A program made the position numbers and the translations under genes. DNA of 64,000 nucleotides, taken from positions 248,001-312,000 of the forward strand of contig NZ_JARZFX010000001.1 of assembly GCF_036026595.1 (NCBI RefSeq), written 5' to 3'. The notes under the pieces were generated by a model. It had not been told where the DNA came from. It made no database searches and saw only the letters and a list, made by a program, of their open reading frames with translations. Positions 36,209 through 45,344 of this stretch are shown here, piece by piece. This DNA is from Virgibacillus_P tibetensis (GTDB lineage Bacteria; Bacillota; Bacilli; Bacillales; Amphibacillaceae). The stretch's first letter is position 1; each line of letters begins with the position of its first letter.

Positions 36209-36216
36209 TTGTCGAA
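36209..36216 (+). promoter_or_regulatory. Perfect Spo0A box between sda and yqeG
   Basis: TTGTCGAA matches a 0A box in full and lies 20 bp from the last DnaA box. Such an 8-mer can occur by chance, so it is a weak call by itself. Confidence 0.35.
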
Positions 36217-36404
36217 CGATTCATGCATAGATTATCGAAACTATACATAAATATTCAGGTTACTTTTGCAATTTACCTCTATCTGGTAATTGTATTGTTC
36301 GTAAAGCTTCACTTCGAAATTATAGTAAGTTATTATAGGATTGGGTTATAATGTAGATTCGTACAAAATGATTGATAGTTACAGACGATAATGAGGTGTT
36401 AGAG

Positions 36405-36920
36405 TTGTTAAAGAATTTCTTGCCAAATGAACATGTAAAAAGTGTGTTTGATATTCAACCAGGGGTATTGAAACAAAAAGGAATTAAAGGAATCATTACA
36501 GACCTGGATAATACACTTGTAGCCTGGGACGTAAAGGATGCTACTCCTGAAGTCATTCAGTGGTTTAAACTTATGAAAGATCATGACATTAAAGTTACGA
36601 TAATTTCTAATAATAAACAGGAACGTGTTAAAATCTTCTCTGATCCTTTGGACACGCCCTTTGTATTTAGTGCTCGTAAGCCCTTAAGTCGAGCATTTAA
36701 AACAGTTTCTAAACGAATGGGGCTTAAAAAAGACGAAGTTGTTGTTATTGGTGACCAGTTATTAACCGATGTTTTAGGTGGAAATTACGCAGGTTTTTAT
36801 ACGATATTAGTGGTACCTATTGTGCAAACCGACGGAAAAATAACAAAAATCAATCGCAAAATAGAACGTAGGATACTAAATTATATGCGTAAAAAAGGAA
36901 AAATCAGCTGGGAGGACTAA
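36405..36920 (+). CDS. yqeG: YqeG-family HAD IIIA phosphatase
   Basis: A cytosolic HAD-type phosphatase of 171 residues. The nucleophile motif is DLDNTL with Asp33 and Asp35, motif II Ser lies in VTIISNN, and motif III/IV is VVIGDQLLTDVLGGN. I start at TTG 36405, 6 nt after GAGGTG, which gives the product the family N-terminus (LLKNFLPNEHVKS); upstream in-frame codons lack a ribosome site. A TATAAT lies at 36347-36352. It heads the yqeGH-aroE-yhbY-nadD-yqeK-rsfS-yqeM operon. Its substrate is not established. Confidence 0.92.
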   Translation: MLKNFLPNEHVKSVFDIQPGVLKQKGIKGIITDLDNTLVAWDVKDATPEVIQWFKLMKDHDIKVTIISNNKQERVKIFSDPLDTPFVFSARKPLSRAFKTVSKRMGLKKDEVVVIGDQLLTDVLGGNYAGFYTILVVPIVQTDGKITKINRKIERRILNYMRKKGKISWED

Positions 36921-36922
36921 GA

Positions 36923-38023
36923 ATGGAAAAAATTGATTGTCAGGGCTGTGGGGTCCTTATCCAAACATCTGACCCAGATGCAACTGGGTACACACCAAAA
37001 ACATCGCTTGAAAAAGAAAATATACTATGTAAAAGGTGTTTTCGCTTAAAACACTATAATGAAATACAAGACGTATCTTATACGGATGATGATTTCTTGA
37101 AAATGGTAAGTAATATAAGAGGAGAAAACGGTTTAGTTGTACATGTTATTGACATATTTGATGTCAATGGCACCTTAATTAAGAGCTTACCGCGAATAGT
37201 AGGCGATAAGCCAATCATTCTGGTGGGAAATAAAATTGATCTGCTGCCAAAATCTACAAATAAACGAAAGCTGAATCAATGGTTGAGGGCCTCAGCAAAA
37301 GAAGCAGGTATCAAGGTGAAGGATGTCTTCTTAATATCTTCAGTAAAAGGATATGGGATAGAAGAATTAACACATCAGATTGAATTAATTCGAAAGAAAA
37401 GTAATGTTTATATTGTAGGCACGACTAATGTTGGGAAATCTACTTTTATTAATCGTATTATTAAACAAGCGACAGGGTATGGTGAGGTCATTACCACATC
37501 CTATTTTCCAGGAACCACTTTAGGATTCATTGAAATTCCATTAGATGATAATACATCCTTAATTGATACACCTGGAATAGTTAACAAGCGACAAATAGCT
37601 CATTACGTTTCAGAGCAGGACTTAAAAGTAATTACCCCTAATAAAGAAATTAAGCCTAGAGTTTATCAATTAAACAGCCAGCAGACATTGTTTTTTGGTG
37701 GCTTAGCCAGATTTGACTTTATCAAGGGGGAGAAACAGTCATTTGTATGTTATTTCTCTAACGAGATTCCGATACACCGTACAAAATTGGAAAATGCAGA
37801 TAACCTGTATAAAACTCAACGTGGTGAGTTATTATCACCGCCAAGTGAGAAAACACTGGAAATATTGCCGGAGTTTACTCAAACGACTTTTCGGATTACA
37901 AATGAGAAAACAGACATCGTTTTTCCTGGGCTGGGATGGATAACCATAACAGGGGAGAATGTAACTATTACTGCCCATAGCCCGAAGGATGTAACAGTGT
38001 CTATTAGAAGATCATTAATTTAG
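36923..38023 (+). CDS. yqeH: Ribosome biogenesis GTPase YqeH
   Basis: A circularly permuted GTPase needed for 30S subunit assembly. Zinc-finger cysteines lie at 6, 9, 36 and 39. The G motifs come in permuted order: NKID (G4) at 103-106, then GTTNVGKS (G1) at 166-173, then DTPG (G3) at 215-218. A C-terminal TRAP-like RNA-binding region completes the 366 residues. GGGAGG precedes the ATG, 2 bp after yqeG. Confidence 0.96.
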   Translation: MEKIDCQGCGVLIQTSDPDATGYTPKTSLEKENILCKRCFRLKHYNEIQDVSYTDDDFLKMVSNIRGENGLVVHVIDIFDVNGTLIKSLPRIVGDKPIILVGNKIDLLPKSTNKRKLNQWLRASAKEAGIKVKDVFLISSVKGYGIEELTHQIELIRKKSNVYIVGTTNVGKSTFINRIIKQATGYGEVITTSYFPGTTLGFIEIPLDDNTSLIDTPGIVNKRQIAHYVSEQDLKVITPNKEIKPRVYQLNSQQTLFFGGLARFDFIKGEKQSFVCYFSNEIPIHRTKLENADNLYKTQRGELLSPPSEKTLEILPEFTQTTFRITNEKTDIVFPGLGWITITGENVTITAHSPKDVTVSIRRSLI

Positions 38024-38036
38024 AAGGAGAGATACG

Positions 38037-38882
38037 ATGGGTTATAAATTCGTACTAATTGGTTATCCGATAGATCATTCCCTTTCACCATGGATACACA
38101 AACAATTTCTGGAAAAATCAAAAATCCAAGGAAGTTATTCGATTTATGAGATTGAACCAGATGACTCTTTCCAGGATAAGATTGCTGCATTAAAAGATAA
38201 TGAAATTAATGGCTTTAATGTGACTGCACCATACAAACAAAGAATCATTCCTTTCTTAGATGAAATAGATCGATCTGCTGAAGTCATTGGAGCGGTCAAT
38301 ACTGTAGTTAATCAAGACGGAAAATGGATAGGGTATAATACAGACGGCATGGGCTATTTACGTTCTCTGAAAAGCAAGTACCCTTCGTTTTATACGGATA
38401 AATCAAGTAGAATTCTTATAATTGGTGCAGGTGGTGCAGCCAGAGGTGTGTATTATGGACTGGTAAGTGAAGGGTTCAAGTATATTGACATAACAAACCG
38501 AACTGTGGAAAATGCAACAGAAATAGCAAAGCTAAAAGCTGAAGATACTAATACAAGTATCTTGCCTTTTCATGAAGTGGCAAAGTATCTCGATAACTAT
38601 GATCTGATTGTCCAAACAACTTCAGTAGGAATGAAACCATCCAGTGACAGGTCTGTTTTTTCTATGGATACTATAAAGGCTGGTTGTATCGTAAGTGACA
38701 TTATTTATCAGCCTATAGAGACCAAATTTTTAAAGGAAGCTCAAAGAACTGGAGCTTTGGTTCATTTTGGACATACAATGCTCTTGTATCAAGCACAATA
38801 TGCATTTGAAATTTGGACAGGTAAAAAAGTGCCATTAGAGTCTATGGATCATCAATTAAAATTAATCTTGGAAGGAAGATAA
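38037..38882 (+). CDS. aroE: Shikimate dehydrogenase
   Basis: Reduces 3-dehydroshikimate with NADPH in the chorismate pathway. The 281 residues show the substrate site SLSPWIHKQF, the catalytic lysine in NGFNVTAPYKQ, NTDGMGYLRSL, and the NADP-binding loop ILIIGAGGAARGVYYGL. AGAAGGAGAG precedes the ATG. Its place inside a ribosome-assembly operon is the usual one in Bacillaceae. Confidence 0.96.
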   Translation: MGYKFVLIGYPIDHSLSPWIHKQFLEKSKIQGSYSIYEIEPDDSFQDKIAALKDNEINGFNVTAPYKQRIIPFLDEIDRSAEVIGAVNTVVNQDGKWIGYNTDGMGYLRSLKSKYPSFYTDKSSRILIIGAGGAARGVYYGLVSEGFKYIDITNRTVENATEIAKLKAEDTNTSILPFHEVAKYLDNYDLIVQTTSVGMKPSSDRSVFSMDTIKAGCIVSDIIYQPIETKFLKEAQRTGALVHFGHTMLLYQAQYAFEIWTGKKVPLESMDHQLKLILEGR

Positions 38883-38883
38883 T

Positions 38884-39174
38884 ATGTTAACAGGTAAACA
38901 AAAAAGTTTCTTACGTTCTGAAGCACATCATTTAAAGCCAATTTTTCAAGTTGGTAAAGATGGTGTAAATGATAATATGCTTGAGCAGATAAATGAAGCT
39001 TTAGAAAAAAGAGAACTTATAAAGATAAGTATTTTACAAAACTGCATGGATGACAAGAATACTGTTGCTGATCATTTAAGAAGGGGTACTAAAGGAGAAA
39101 TTGTACAAATAATTGGTAACATTATTGTATTGTACAAGGAATCTGTAGAGAGTAAACAGATTCAATTACCATAA
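38884..39174 (+). CDS. yhbY: YhbY-family RNA-binding protein (YqeI)
   Basis: A 96-residue CRM-domain protein that binds pre-50S particles. The start LTGKQKSFLRSEAHHLKPIFQVGKDGVN and the segment LEKRELIKISILQN are typical. It follows aroE after 1 bp, with GGAAG in the end of aroE. Confidence 0.95.
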   Translation: MLTGKQKSFLRSEAHHLKPIFQVGKDGVNDNMLEQINEALEKRELIKISILQNCMDDKNTVADHLRRGTKGEIVQIIGNIIVLYKESVESKQIQLP

Positions 39175-39185
39175 AGGAGATGGCC

Positions 39186-39752
39186 ATGAAACGAGTTGGT
39201 ATACTTGGTGGAACTTTTGATCCGCCCCATTTAGGACATTTGATCATAGGCGAAGAGGTAAGATTAGCACTCAACTTAGAAGAGATTTGGTTTGTACCCT
39301 CCCATTTACCACCACATAAGGAAAGTGCTAAGACAAGTGCTACTGACCGAATTAACATGCTGATGAAAGCATTGGATGGCAACTCTTTCTTCAGCATAAA
39401 TACAATTGAAACAGAACGCTTAGGAAAGTCTTATACGTTTGATACAATAAAGGCGTTGCAAAAAGAATTTCCCGATACAGAATTCTATTTTATTATAGGT
39501 GCTGATATGGTGGAATATTTGCAGCATTGGCATAGAATTGATGAACTGATAAACATGGTTAGTTTTGTAGGTGTTAAACGAGCAGGCTATAAGTTGCACT
39601 CGGCTTATCCAATTATTGAGGTTGACATTCCCGCTATTGAAATTTCTTCGACCCTAATCAGGGATCGTTTATCAACTAACGAAACTGTCCGATATTTAAT
39701 GCCAGAAACAGTATATACGTATATCAAGGAGAAGCAACTGTATGAGAGCTGA
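39186..39752 (+). CDS. nadD: Nicotinate-nucleotide adenylyltransferase
   Basis: Makes deamido-NAD from NaMN and ATP. From the ATG at 39186, 6 nt after AAAGGAG, it has 188 residues. The nucleotide-binding GGTFDPPHLGH lies at the N-terminus and the ISSTLIRDRL motif near the C-terminus. The ATG at 39180 touches the ribosome site and is less likely. The end overlaps yqeK by 11 bp. Confidence 0.96.
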   Translation: MKRVGILGGTFDPPHLGHLIIGEEVRLALNLEEIWFVPSHLPPHKESAKTSATDRINMLMKALDGNSFFSINTIETERLGKSYTFDTIKALQKEFPDTEFYFIIGADMVEYLQHWHRIDELINMVSFVGVKRAGYKLHSAYPIIEVDIPAIEISSTLIRDRLSTNETVRYLMPETVYTYIKEKQLYES

Positions 39753-40314
39753 TATTGCACTAGAAGGTGTAAGGCCCCATTTGACTAAAGAACGGTTTGA
39801 GCATACGATACGTGTCGCTGAGACGGCAGTTAGGCTCGCTGGTTTATATAATGTATCTAAGGAAAAATGTGAGCTTGCAGCCATTTTTCATGATTATGCA
39901 AAATACAGACCGTTGGATGAAATGGAACATTGGATTAAAAATACATCACTTTCAGACGAGTTATTAAATTACCATCATGAATTGTGGCATGGACCAGTTG
40001 GTGCCATATTGGTGGAAAAAGAGTTTGGTATCCAGGATACGGCTATTAAAGCAGCTATTCAATACCACACAACCGGAAAGGCAAATATGAGCAAAATGGA
40101 AATGGTAGTATTCCTGGCAGATTATATTGAACCTGGAAGAAGCTTTCCCGGCATTGAAAAAGTGAGGGACATGTCTGAAAAGAACTTGGTTAAAGCATGT
40201 TGGATGGCATTACGTAATACAATCCTTTTTTTAATAGAAAAGAAGGCAACCATCTATCCGGACACATTCCACGCATATAATGATTTCACTAAACGTATAA
40301 TCGGAGGTAATTAA
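39742..40314 (+). CDS. yqeK: HD-domain hydrolase YqeK, bis(5'-nucleosyl)-tetraphosphatase (Ap4A)
   Basis: A 190-residue HD-superfamily protein. Metal ligands are seen in RFEHTIRVAET, AIFHDYAKY, and later HHELWHGPVGA and LADYIEPGR. YqeK-type enzymes split Ap4A symmetrically to ADP. It overlaps nadD, with AAGGAG before its ATG, so the two are translationally coupled. Confidence 0.95.
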   Translation: MRADIALEGVRPHLTKERFEHTIRVAETAVRLAGLYNVSKEKCELAAIFHDYAKYRPLDEMEHWIKNTSLSDELLNYHHELWHGPVGAILVEKEFGIQDTAIKAAIQYHTTGKANMSKMEMVVFLADYIEPGRSFPGIEKVRDMSEKNLVKACWMALRNTILFLIEKKATIYPDTFHAYNDFTKRIIGGN

Positions 40315-40317
40315 TTT

Positions 40318-40674
40318 ATGGAGAACACGGAACTAATACAAATTATAGCTAATGCATGTGACGATAAAAGAGCAGAAGATATTGTAGCACTGGACATGAA
40401 TGAAGTGTCGTTAGTAGCTGACTACTTTTTAATATGTCATGGAAACACGGAAAGACAAGTCCAAGCAATAGCAAGAGGTATTAAGGAATCAATGGATGAA
40501 AGAGATATTTCAGTTAACAGAATTGAAGGAATGGAGCATGGACGCTGGGTATTGGTGGACACTGGTGATATCGTTTGTCATATTTTCCACAAAGATGAAA
40601 GAATATATTATAATTTAGAACGTCTTTGGGGAGATGCTGAGCGCTTACAGTTGCACTTTGGGCTAGAAGGGTGA
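40318..40674 (+). CDS. rsfS: Ribosomal silencing factor RsfS
   Basis: Binds ribosomal protein uL14 and stops subunit joining in poor nutrients. The 118 residues show the DUF143 pattern: EDIVALDMNEVSLVADYFLICHG and GMEHGRWVLVDTGDIVCHIF. It lies 3 bp after yqeK, with CGGAGG upstream. Confidence 0.96.
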   Translation: MENTELIQIIANACDDKRAEDIVALDMNEVSLVADYFLICHGNTERQVQAIARGIKESMDERDISVNRIEGMEHGRWVLVDTGDIVCHIFHKDERIYYNLERLWGDAERLQLHFGLEG

Positions 40675-40678
40675 AGTA

Positions 40679-41431
40679 ATGGCGTATCAGGATATGGCTT
40701 TACTCTATGATAAACTTATGGCTGGCGCTCCTTATGACCAGTGGATAGAATTCACACATAAGGTATTTGAACAATCTGGAAAAGAGTTTAATGCTATTGC
40801 AGACCTTGGGTGTGGGACTGGTGAGATTACTGTAAAATTGGCAAAAGCTGGTTATAAAATGACAGGAATAGACTACTCTTCTGAAATGCTCACCTATGCA
40901 GAGCATAAGGCCAGTGAGGCAAAAGTGACGGTGCAGTGGTTACAGCAGGATCTAAGAGATCTTGATGGTCTAACTGAGCTTGACGCTGCTGTTAGCTATT
41001 GTGATGTGATAAACTACATTACTGATGAAGAAGAGATTAGCTCGGTTTTTAATCGTGTTGCTGCGTCTTTGAGGGAGGGCGGTTTATTTATTTTTGATAT
41101 CCACTCACTATACCACGTTGAACATCATTTTATTAATCAAACGTTTGCTGATGTCATGGAGGACACTTCTTACATTTGGTTTTGTATGGAAGGGGAGCAG
41201 CCAGGTGAAATGTTTCATGATTTAACGTTTTTTTCTTTAGATGGCGATAAATATGAGCGTTTTGAAGAATACCACCACCAGCGAACCTATTCCATTAAAT
41301 TTTATCAGCGGCTGTTAAAAGATGCCGGCTTTAATAATTTACAAGTATATGGCGATTTTTCTTTAGAAAGAAATAGCTTGAATGAAAAAACGGAGAGAAT
41401 CTTTTTTATAGCAGAAAAAAGGTCGAGATAA
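40679..41431 (+). CDS. yqeM: Class I SAM-dependent methyltransferase (YqeM)
   Basis: A 250-residue methyltransferase of unknown substrate. SAM motif I is IADLGCGTGEITVKLAKAG and motif II lies around DAAVSYCDVINYI. It lies 4 bp after rsfS and ends the operon; its stop codon is inside a terminator stem. In B. subtilis comER lies between this gene and comEA but is absent here. Confidence 0.92.
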   Translation: MAYQDMALLYDKLMAGAPYDQWIEFTHKVFEQSGKEFNAIADLGCGTGEITVKLAKAGYKMTGIDYSSEMLTYAEHKASEAKVTVQWLQQDLRDLDGLTELDAAVSYCDVINYITDEEEISSVFNRVAASLREGGLFIFDIHSLYHVEHHFINQTFADVMEDTSYIWFCMEGEQPGEMFHDLTFFSLDGDKYERFEEYHHQRTYSIKFYQRLLKDAGFNNLQVYGDFSLERNSLNEKTERIFFIAEKRSR

Positions 41432-41454
41432 TATAAAATTCTCGGCCTTTTTTT
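41421..41454 (+). terminator. Terminator after yqeM
   Basis: GGTCGAGA at 41421-41428 pairs with TCTCGGCC at 41440-41447 (one G-T pair), followed by seven T residues. The stem begins inside the last codons of yqeM. Confidence 0.85.
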
Positions 41455-41553
41455 AAAAAGGATTTTGAAGGTTTTTGTCGAATGATACTATATAGTCGTT
41501 TCCCACTGTTTTTCCTTCTCTTCCCTGCGAACATCTCAAAGGAGTGATCCCTC

Positions 41554-42147
41554 ATGTTTGAATTAATCAAAAAAAATATGTTTTTTATTATAGTAACCAT
41601 TTTAATTATTGTGTTTCTTATAGTCACGAAAGAGGACGATGCAGATGTTCATGGTTCTGATTTTCATACTGTAAGTTCTATCCCGGTTGAGATGACTGAG
41701 GATATAAAGCTAGACCAAGAGGAAATAAATGTGGTAGTTGATATAAAGGGGGAGGTGAAAACACCTGGAGTATATCAGGTTGAAATTGATTTTCGTGTTA
41801 ATGATGTGATACAAATTGCTGGTGGTTTTACCGAAGACGCGGACGAATCACAAGTGAATCTGGCACAAAAAGTTCAGGATGAAATGATTATACTAATTCC
41901 TAAAAAAGGCGAAACAGAGGAACTTAATAACTCCCCTAATAACAATGGTTCTGCTAAGTTAAGATTAAATTATGCAACACAGGAAGAATTAGAAGGCCTT
42001 AATGGAATCGGTCCTTCTAAAGCACAGGCGATTATTCAATATAGGGAAGAGAATGGATTGTTCCGTACGATTGAAGATTTACTTAAAGTATCAGGGATCG
42101 GTCAAAAAACACTGGAAAACATTAGAGACTCTATTCAGTTACCATAG
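41554..42147 (+). CDS. comEA: Competence DNA receptor ComEA
   Basis: Membrane-anchored double-strand DNA-binding receptor of the natural transformation machine. A short N-terminus and one membrane helix lie at about 8-25. A SLBB-like domain spans about 60-110 (VVVDIKGEVKTPGVYQV), and two helix-hairpin-helix motifs lie at about 135-197 (LNGIGPSKAQAII and VSGIGQKTLENI). AAAGGAGTGA precedes the ATG. The gene heads comEA-comEB-comEC. Confidence 0.95.
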   Translation: MFELIKKNMFFIIVTILIIVFLIVTKEDDADVHGSDFHTVSSIPVEMTEDIKLDQEEINVVVDIKGEVKTPGVYQVEIDFRVNDVIQIAGGFTEDADESQVNLAQKVQDEMIILIPKKGETEELNNSPNNNGSAKLRLNYATQEELEGLNGIGPSKAQAIIQYREENGLFRTIEDLLKVSGIGQKTLENIRDSIQLP

Positions 42148-42213
42148 TCTGTTGACCAATCTGACCAGACAAATGTAAACTAGTAGAAATAAGTAAAAAG
42201 GGGATTTGTAAGG

Positions 42214-42783
42214 ATGGACAGAATTTCTTGGGATCAATACTTTATGGCTCAAAGTCATTTATTAGCTTTAAGAAGTACATGCACCAGGCTAATGGTTGGT
42301 GCAACCATCGTGAGGGACAAGCGAATTATTGCTGGGGGTTACAATGGCAGTGTAACGGGCAGTGTTCACTGTATAGATGAGGGATGTTATGTCGTCGATG
42401 GACATTGCGTCAGAACAGTTCATGCAGAAGCAAATGCATTATTGCAATGTGCCAAGTTCGGTGTTCCTACAGATAATGCCGACGTGTATGTAACTCATTT
42501 TCCATGTCTTCAATGTTCTAAGCAGCTCATACAAAGTGGTATTAAAACAGTTATCTATGCGGCTGATTACCGAAATAGTGAGTATGCTATACAGTTGTTT
42601 GAAGAAGCAGGAATACAGATAAGAAAAGTAGAATTGGATTATTTAGCAGTAGATACTAATTATCGAGAGAAGAGGAATTATGTGAAAACTTTACTTGATA
42701 AACTTGAAACAAACACAACAACTGAACAAGAAATAGCAGTATTAAAAAGTGAAGCTGATGAGTTATTTAAGTTAGGTAAATAG
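42214..42783 (+). CDS. comEB: ComE operon protein 2, dCMP deaminase family
   Basis: A zinc-dependent deaminase of 189 residues. The active site HAEANALL supplies the His ligand and the catalytic Glu, and PCLQCSKQLI supplies the two Cys ligands. It probably deaminates dCMP. AAAAGGGG precedes the ATG. The gene is conserved in the comE operon although not clearly needed for transformation. Confidence 0.94.
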   Translation: MDRISWDQYFMAQSHLLALRSTCTRLMVGATIVRDKRIIAGGYNGSVTGSVHCIDEGCYVVDGHCVRTVHAEANALLQCAKFGVPTDNADVYVTHFPCLQCSKQLIQSGIKTVIYAADYRNSEYAIQLFEEAGIQIRKVELDYLAVDTNYREKRNYVKTLLDKLETNTTTEQEIAVLKSEADELFKLGK

Positions 42784-42788
42784 GCGAA

Positions 42789-45089
42789 GTGAAAGGGTAC
42801 TGGCATTTCACTGCGCTCGCTGTTGTTATAAGTATAATTACACTTTTTTTTAATAATTATTGGTTTATGGTTGGATTTATTTTATGGCTTTATTATTTAT
42901 ATTACAGTGAACGGCTAAGGAAAGCTCCACTAATTACTTCCCTAGCCTCCCTTCTTTTTTTTCTACTTTACATCCCCGCAATTGGTTTTGATCATGCCAA
43001 TGAAGACACTCTACCTTCACTAGGTCCATTAACTGGAATGATAGTTAGTTCACTGGACAGCAAAGAACAAAAGATTGATTTCATTTTTCAGGAGGAATTA
43101 TCTCAGCAAAAGATTCTTGTCATTCATTTCCCTAAAAAAGAAGAAAAACAGCTCCCATTAAAAAATAATGCTGACATTAAGTACGGTGCTCGTTGTATCA
43201 TCAATGGAAAAATCGAAAAACCCGATCAAAACAGGAATCCAGGACAGTTTAACTACCACAAGTACTTATTAACAAAAGGGATAACCCATCAACTGATACT
43301 TTACTCATTAGATGACATACATTGTGAGGGGAGCACTTTTTTAAATCGTTTTTATAATATGAGAAGTGATTTACTTACTTATGTGGCAGCCAATGTTAGT
43401 GAGGAGACTTCTGCATGGATGAATGCGTTAGTCTTAGGTGATGATTCACAGATCGGGGAAGATACCATCGAATTATTCCGGCGATGGAATTTGTCGCATC
43501 TTTTAGCGATCTCCGGACTTCACGTAGGATTAATTGTTGCATTAATTTATTTTTTATTAATTAAATTAAAGTTACTTACAAAAGAAAAGGCACAATGGAT
43601 CATGATACTATTTCTTCCAGTCTATGCATTAATAGCGGGTGGGGAACCATCTGTGTGGCGAGCAAGTTCAATGGTATTGCTTTTTATATTTCTTAGTAAA
43701 ATTAAATTTTTGCTAAGCGTCACTGATATACTAAGTATAGTGTTTATATCCCTTATAATAATTGATGCAAACATTGTATATCATATTGGTTTTCAGCTTT
43801 CATTCAGTGTTACTTTTGGACTTCTATTGTCTAAGAAATGGATTTCTTCATCAAGCTCTTCCCTGGTTCAAGTTCTGCAAATAAGCTTCGTATCACAAAT
43901 GATGATTTTACCCCTGCAATTTGCTTACTTTTGGGCATTTCAACCGTTGTCTATCTTATTAAATTTACTAATTGTTCCATACTTTTCTATTATAGTCATA
44001 CCTCTACTGTTTATACTTTTATTACTACTCTTCTTGCCAATCCCGTTATTTCTAATAAATGTATTTGATATGCTTTTTGTTAGTATCCACTACCATGTTT
44101 TAACATTCGTTGCAACTATGGACGCGTATTTTTATTATCCTTGGATTATTGGTGTGTTTCCAATCATTTTTACTGTCGTTTATTATAGCTTACTCTTTAT
44201 TTTTATGAAGCGGCTAGAGGAAAATAAATTGAAGGAAGCATTCAAATATGGTGTTGTAATTACAATTGCAATTATTTATGTTGCAGCACGTCCTTATTTA
44301 TCTCCGATAGGTACAGTAACCATGCTTGATATTGGACAGGGTGACGCATTTGTTATTGAACTACCTTATCGAAGGGGAGTTATTTTTGTTGATGCAGGCG
44401 CAAGTTTTGCATTTGATGACATGGAACCGTCAGAGAAAGTTTATAAACAAGTAATTAAACCTTTCCTGTACTCTAAAGGAATCAGTAAAATTGATGCCAT
44501 CTTCCTTAGTCATGAAGATATAGACCATGTAGGAAGCCTTTCATTTATGGTGGAGGATATAGAAGTAGAACAGATTATTTTAAGTAACTACTATGATTTT
44601 TCCGAAGATGATGCGAAAAAGTGGAACAGGAAGAATGTCAACATACAAAATGTAATGCAGAATGAGGAAATTATAGTTGGTGGACAATCATTTTATGTAG
44701 TCGCTCCATTTAGAGATAATGATTCCCCAAATGAAAACTCACTTGTATTATTTACGCTGTTAGGAGGTAAATCCTGGCTTTTTACAGGTGACATTGGTAA
44801 AGGTACAGAAAACGAGATCCTAGATGTGTATCCTAATCTGACTGTCGATGTACTGAAGGTTGCACATCATGGCAGTAATACATCTACGGACCTGGGTTTT
44901 ATTAAGCAAATGAATCCGGACTTTGCCTTGATATCAGTTGGTGTTAATAATTCGTATGGTCATCCCACACGAGAAGTCCTGGAAACGTTAGAGGCCTTGA
45001 ATGTAAAGATATTGCGAACAGATCAAGACGGAGCAGTCCTGTACCGCTTTAAAGAGGACCAAGGAACTTTTTATAAGTATTTACCATAG
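42789..45089 (+). CDS. comEC: DNA internalization protein ComEC/Rec2
   Basis: Forms the membrane channel through which single-stranded DNA enters. The 766 residues include N-terminal helices with an OB-like part, the Competence domain (LAISGLHVGLIVALIYFLL) with about ten helices, and a C-terminal metallo-beta-lactamase domain carrying FLSHEDIDHVGSLSF and KVAHHGSNTSTD, the probable strand nuclease. The start is GTG at 42789, 5 bp after comEB, with a weak ribosome site (AGGCGA). The length is normal and no break is seen. Confidence 0.95.
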   Translation: MKGYWHFTALAVVISIITLFFNNYWFMVGFILWLYYLYYSERLRKAPLITSLASLLFFLLYIPAIGFDHANEDTLPSLGPLTGMIVSSLDSKEQKIDFIFQEELSQQKILVIHFPKKEEKQLPLKNNADIKYGARCIINGKIEKPDQNRNPGQFNYHKYLLTKGITHQLILYSLDDIHCEGSTFLNRFYNMRSDLLTYVAANVSEETSAWMNALVLGDDSQIGEDTIELFRRWNLSHLLAISGLHVGLIVALIYFLLIKLKLLTKEKAQWIMILFLPVYALIAGGEPSVWRASSMVLLFIFLSKIKFLLSVTDILSIVFISLIIIDANIVYHIGFQLSFSVTFGLLLSKKWISSSSSSLVQVLQISFVSQMMILPLQFAYFWAFQPLSILLNLLIVPYFSIIVIPLLFILLLLLFLPIPLFLINVFDMLFVSIHYHVLTFVATMDAYFYYPWIIGVFPIIFTVVYYSLLFIFMKRLEENKLKEAFKYGVVITIAIIYVAARPYLSPIGTVTMLDIGQGDAFVIELPYRRGVIFVDAGASFAFDDMEPSEKVYKQVIKPFLYSKGISKIDAIFLSHEDIDHVGSLSFMVEDIEVEQIILSNYYDFSEDDAKKWNRKNVNIQNVMQNEEIIVGGQSFYVVAPFRDNDSPNENSLVLFTLLGGKSWLFTGDIGKGTENEILDVYPNLTVDVLKVAHHGSNTSTDLGFIKQMNPDFALISVGVNNSYGHPTREVLETLEALNVKILRTDQDGAVLYRFKEDQGTFYKYLP

Positions 45090-45123
45090 GATACCATAAG
45101 ATAAGATAATTAATTCCATACAA

Positions 45124-45155
45124 AAAGAGACTGCAATTTTCAGTCTCTTTGTTAT
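45124..45155 (+). terminator. Terminator after comEC
   Basis: AAAGAGACTG at 45124-45133 pairs perfectly with CAGTCTCTTT at 45141-45150, with a 7-nt loop. Preceding A residues make it usable for the converging yqzM transcript as well. Confidence 0.85.
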
Positions 45156-45209
45156 ACATTGAGTTATGTTTTTGTGTGGTGTGTAAGATCGTTGGACCCC
45201 AAAGGAATA

Positions 45210-45344
45210 TTACTGGCCTACCACGCTTATTACAACACCTATCGCAAATATCAAAGCAAAGAAAACAAATGAGAAACCAAAGCCCATAATGGAATCAACT
45301 ACATCGTTATTTTTAGACTGTACGTCTTTTTCAAATTCGTTCAC
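45210..45344 (-). CDS. yqzM: YqzM-family small membrane protein
   Basis: A 44-residue protein starting at GTG 45344 after AGGAGGGG. It starts MNEFEKDVQSKNNDVVDSIM and continues as one membrane helix (SFVFFALIFAIGVVISVVG). Its length, orientation and place between comEC and holA match B. subtilis YqzM. Its function is unknown. Confidence 0.88.
   Translation of the reverse strand: MNEFEKDVQSKNNDVVDSIMGFGFSFVFFALIFAIGVVISVVGQ

Noticed and set aside
41446..41480. ComK-box-like AAAA/TTTT runs before comEA
   Set aside because: The spacing is four rather than five bases and the runs belong mostly to the yqeM terminator tail, so a ComK site cannot be claimed.
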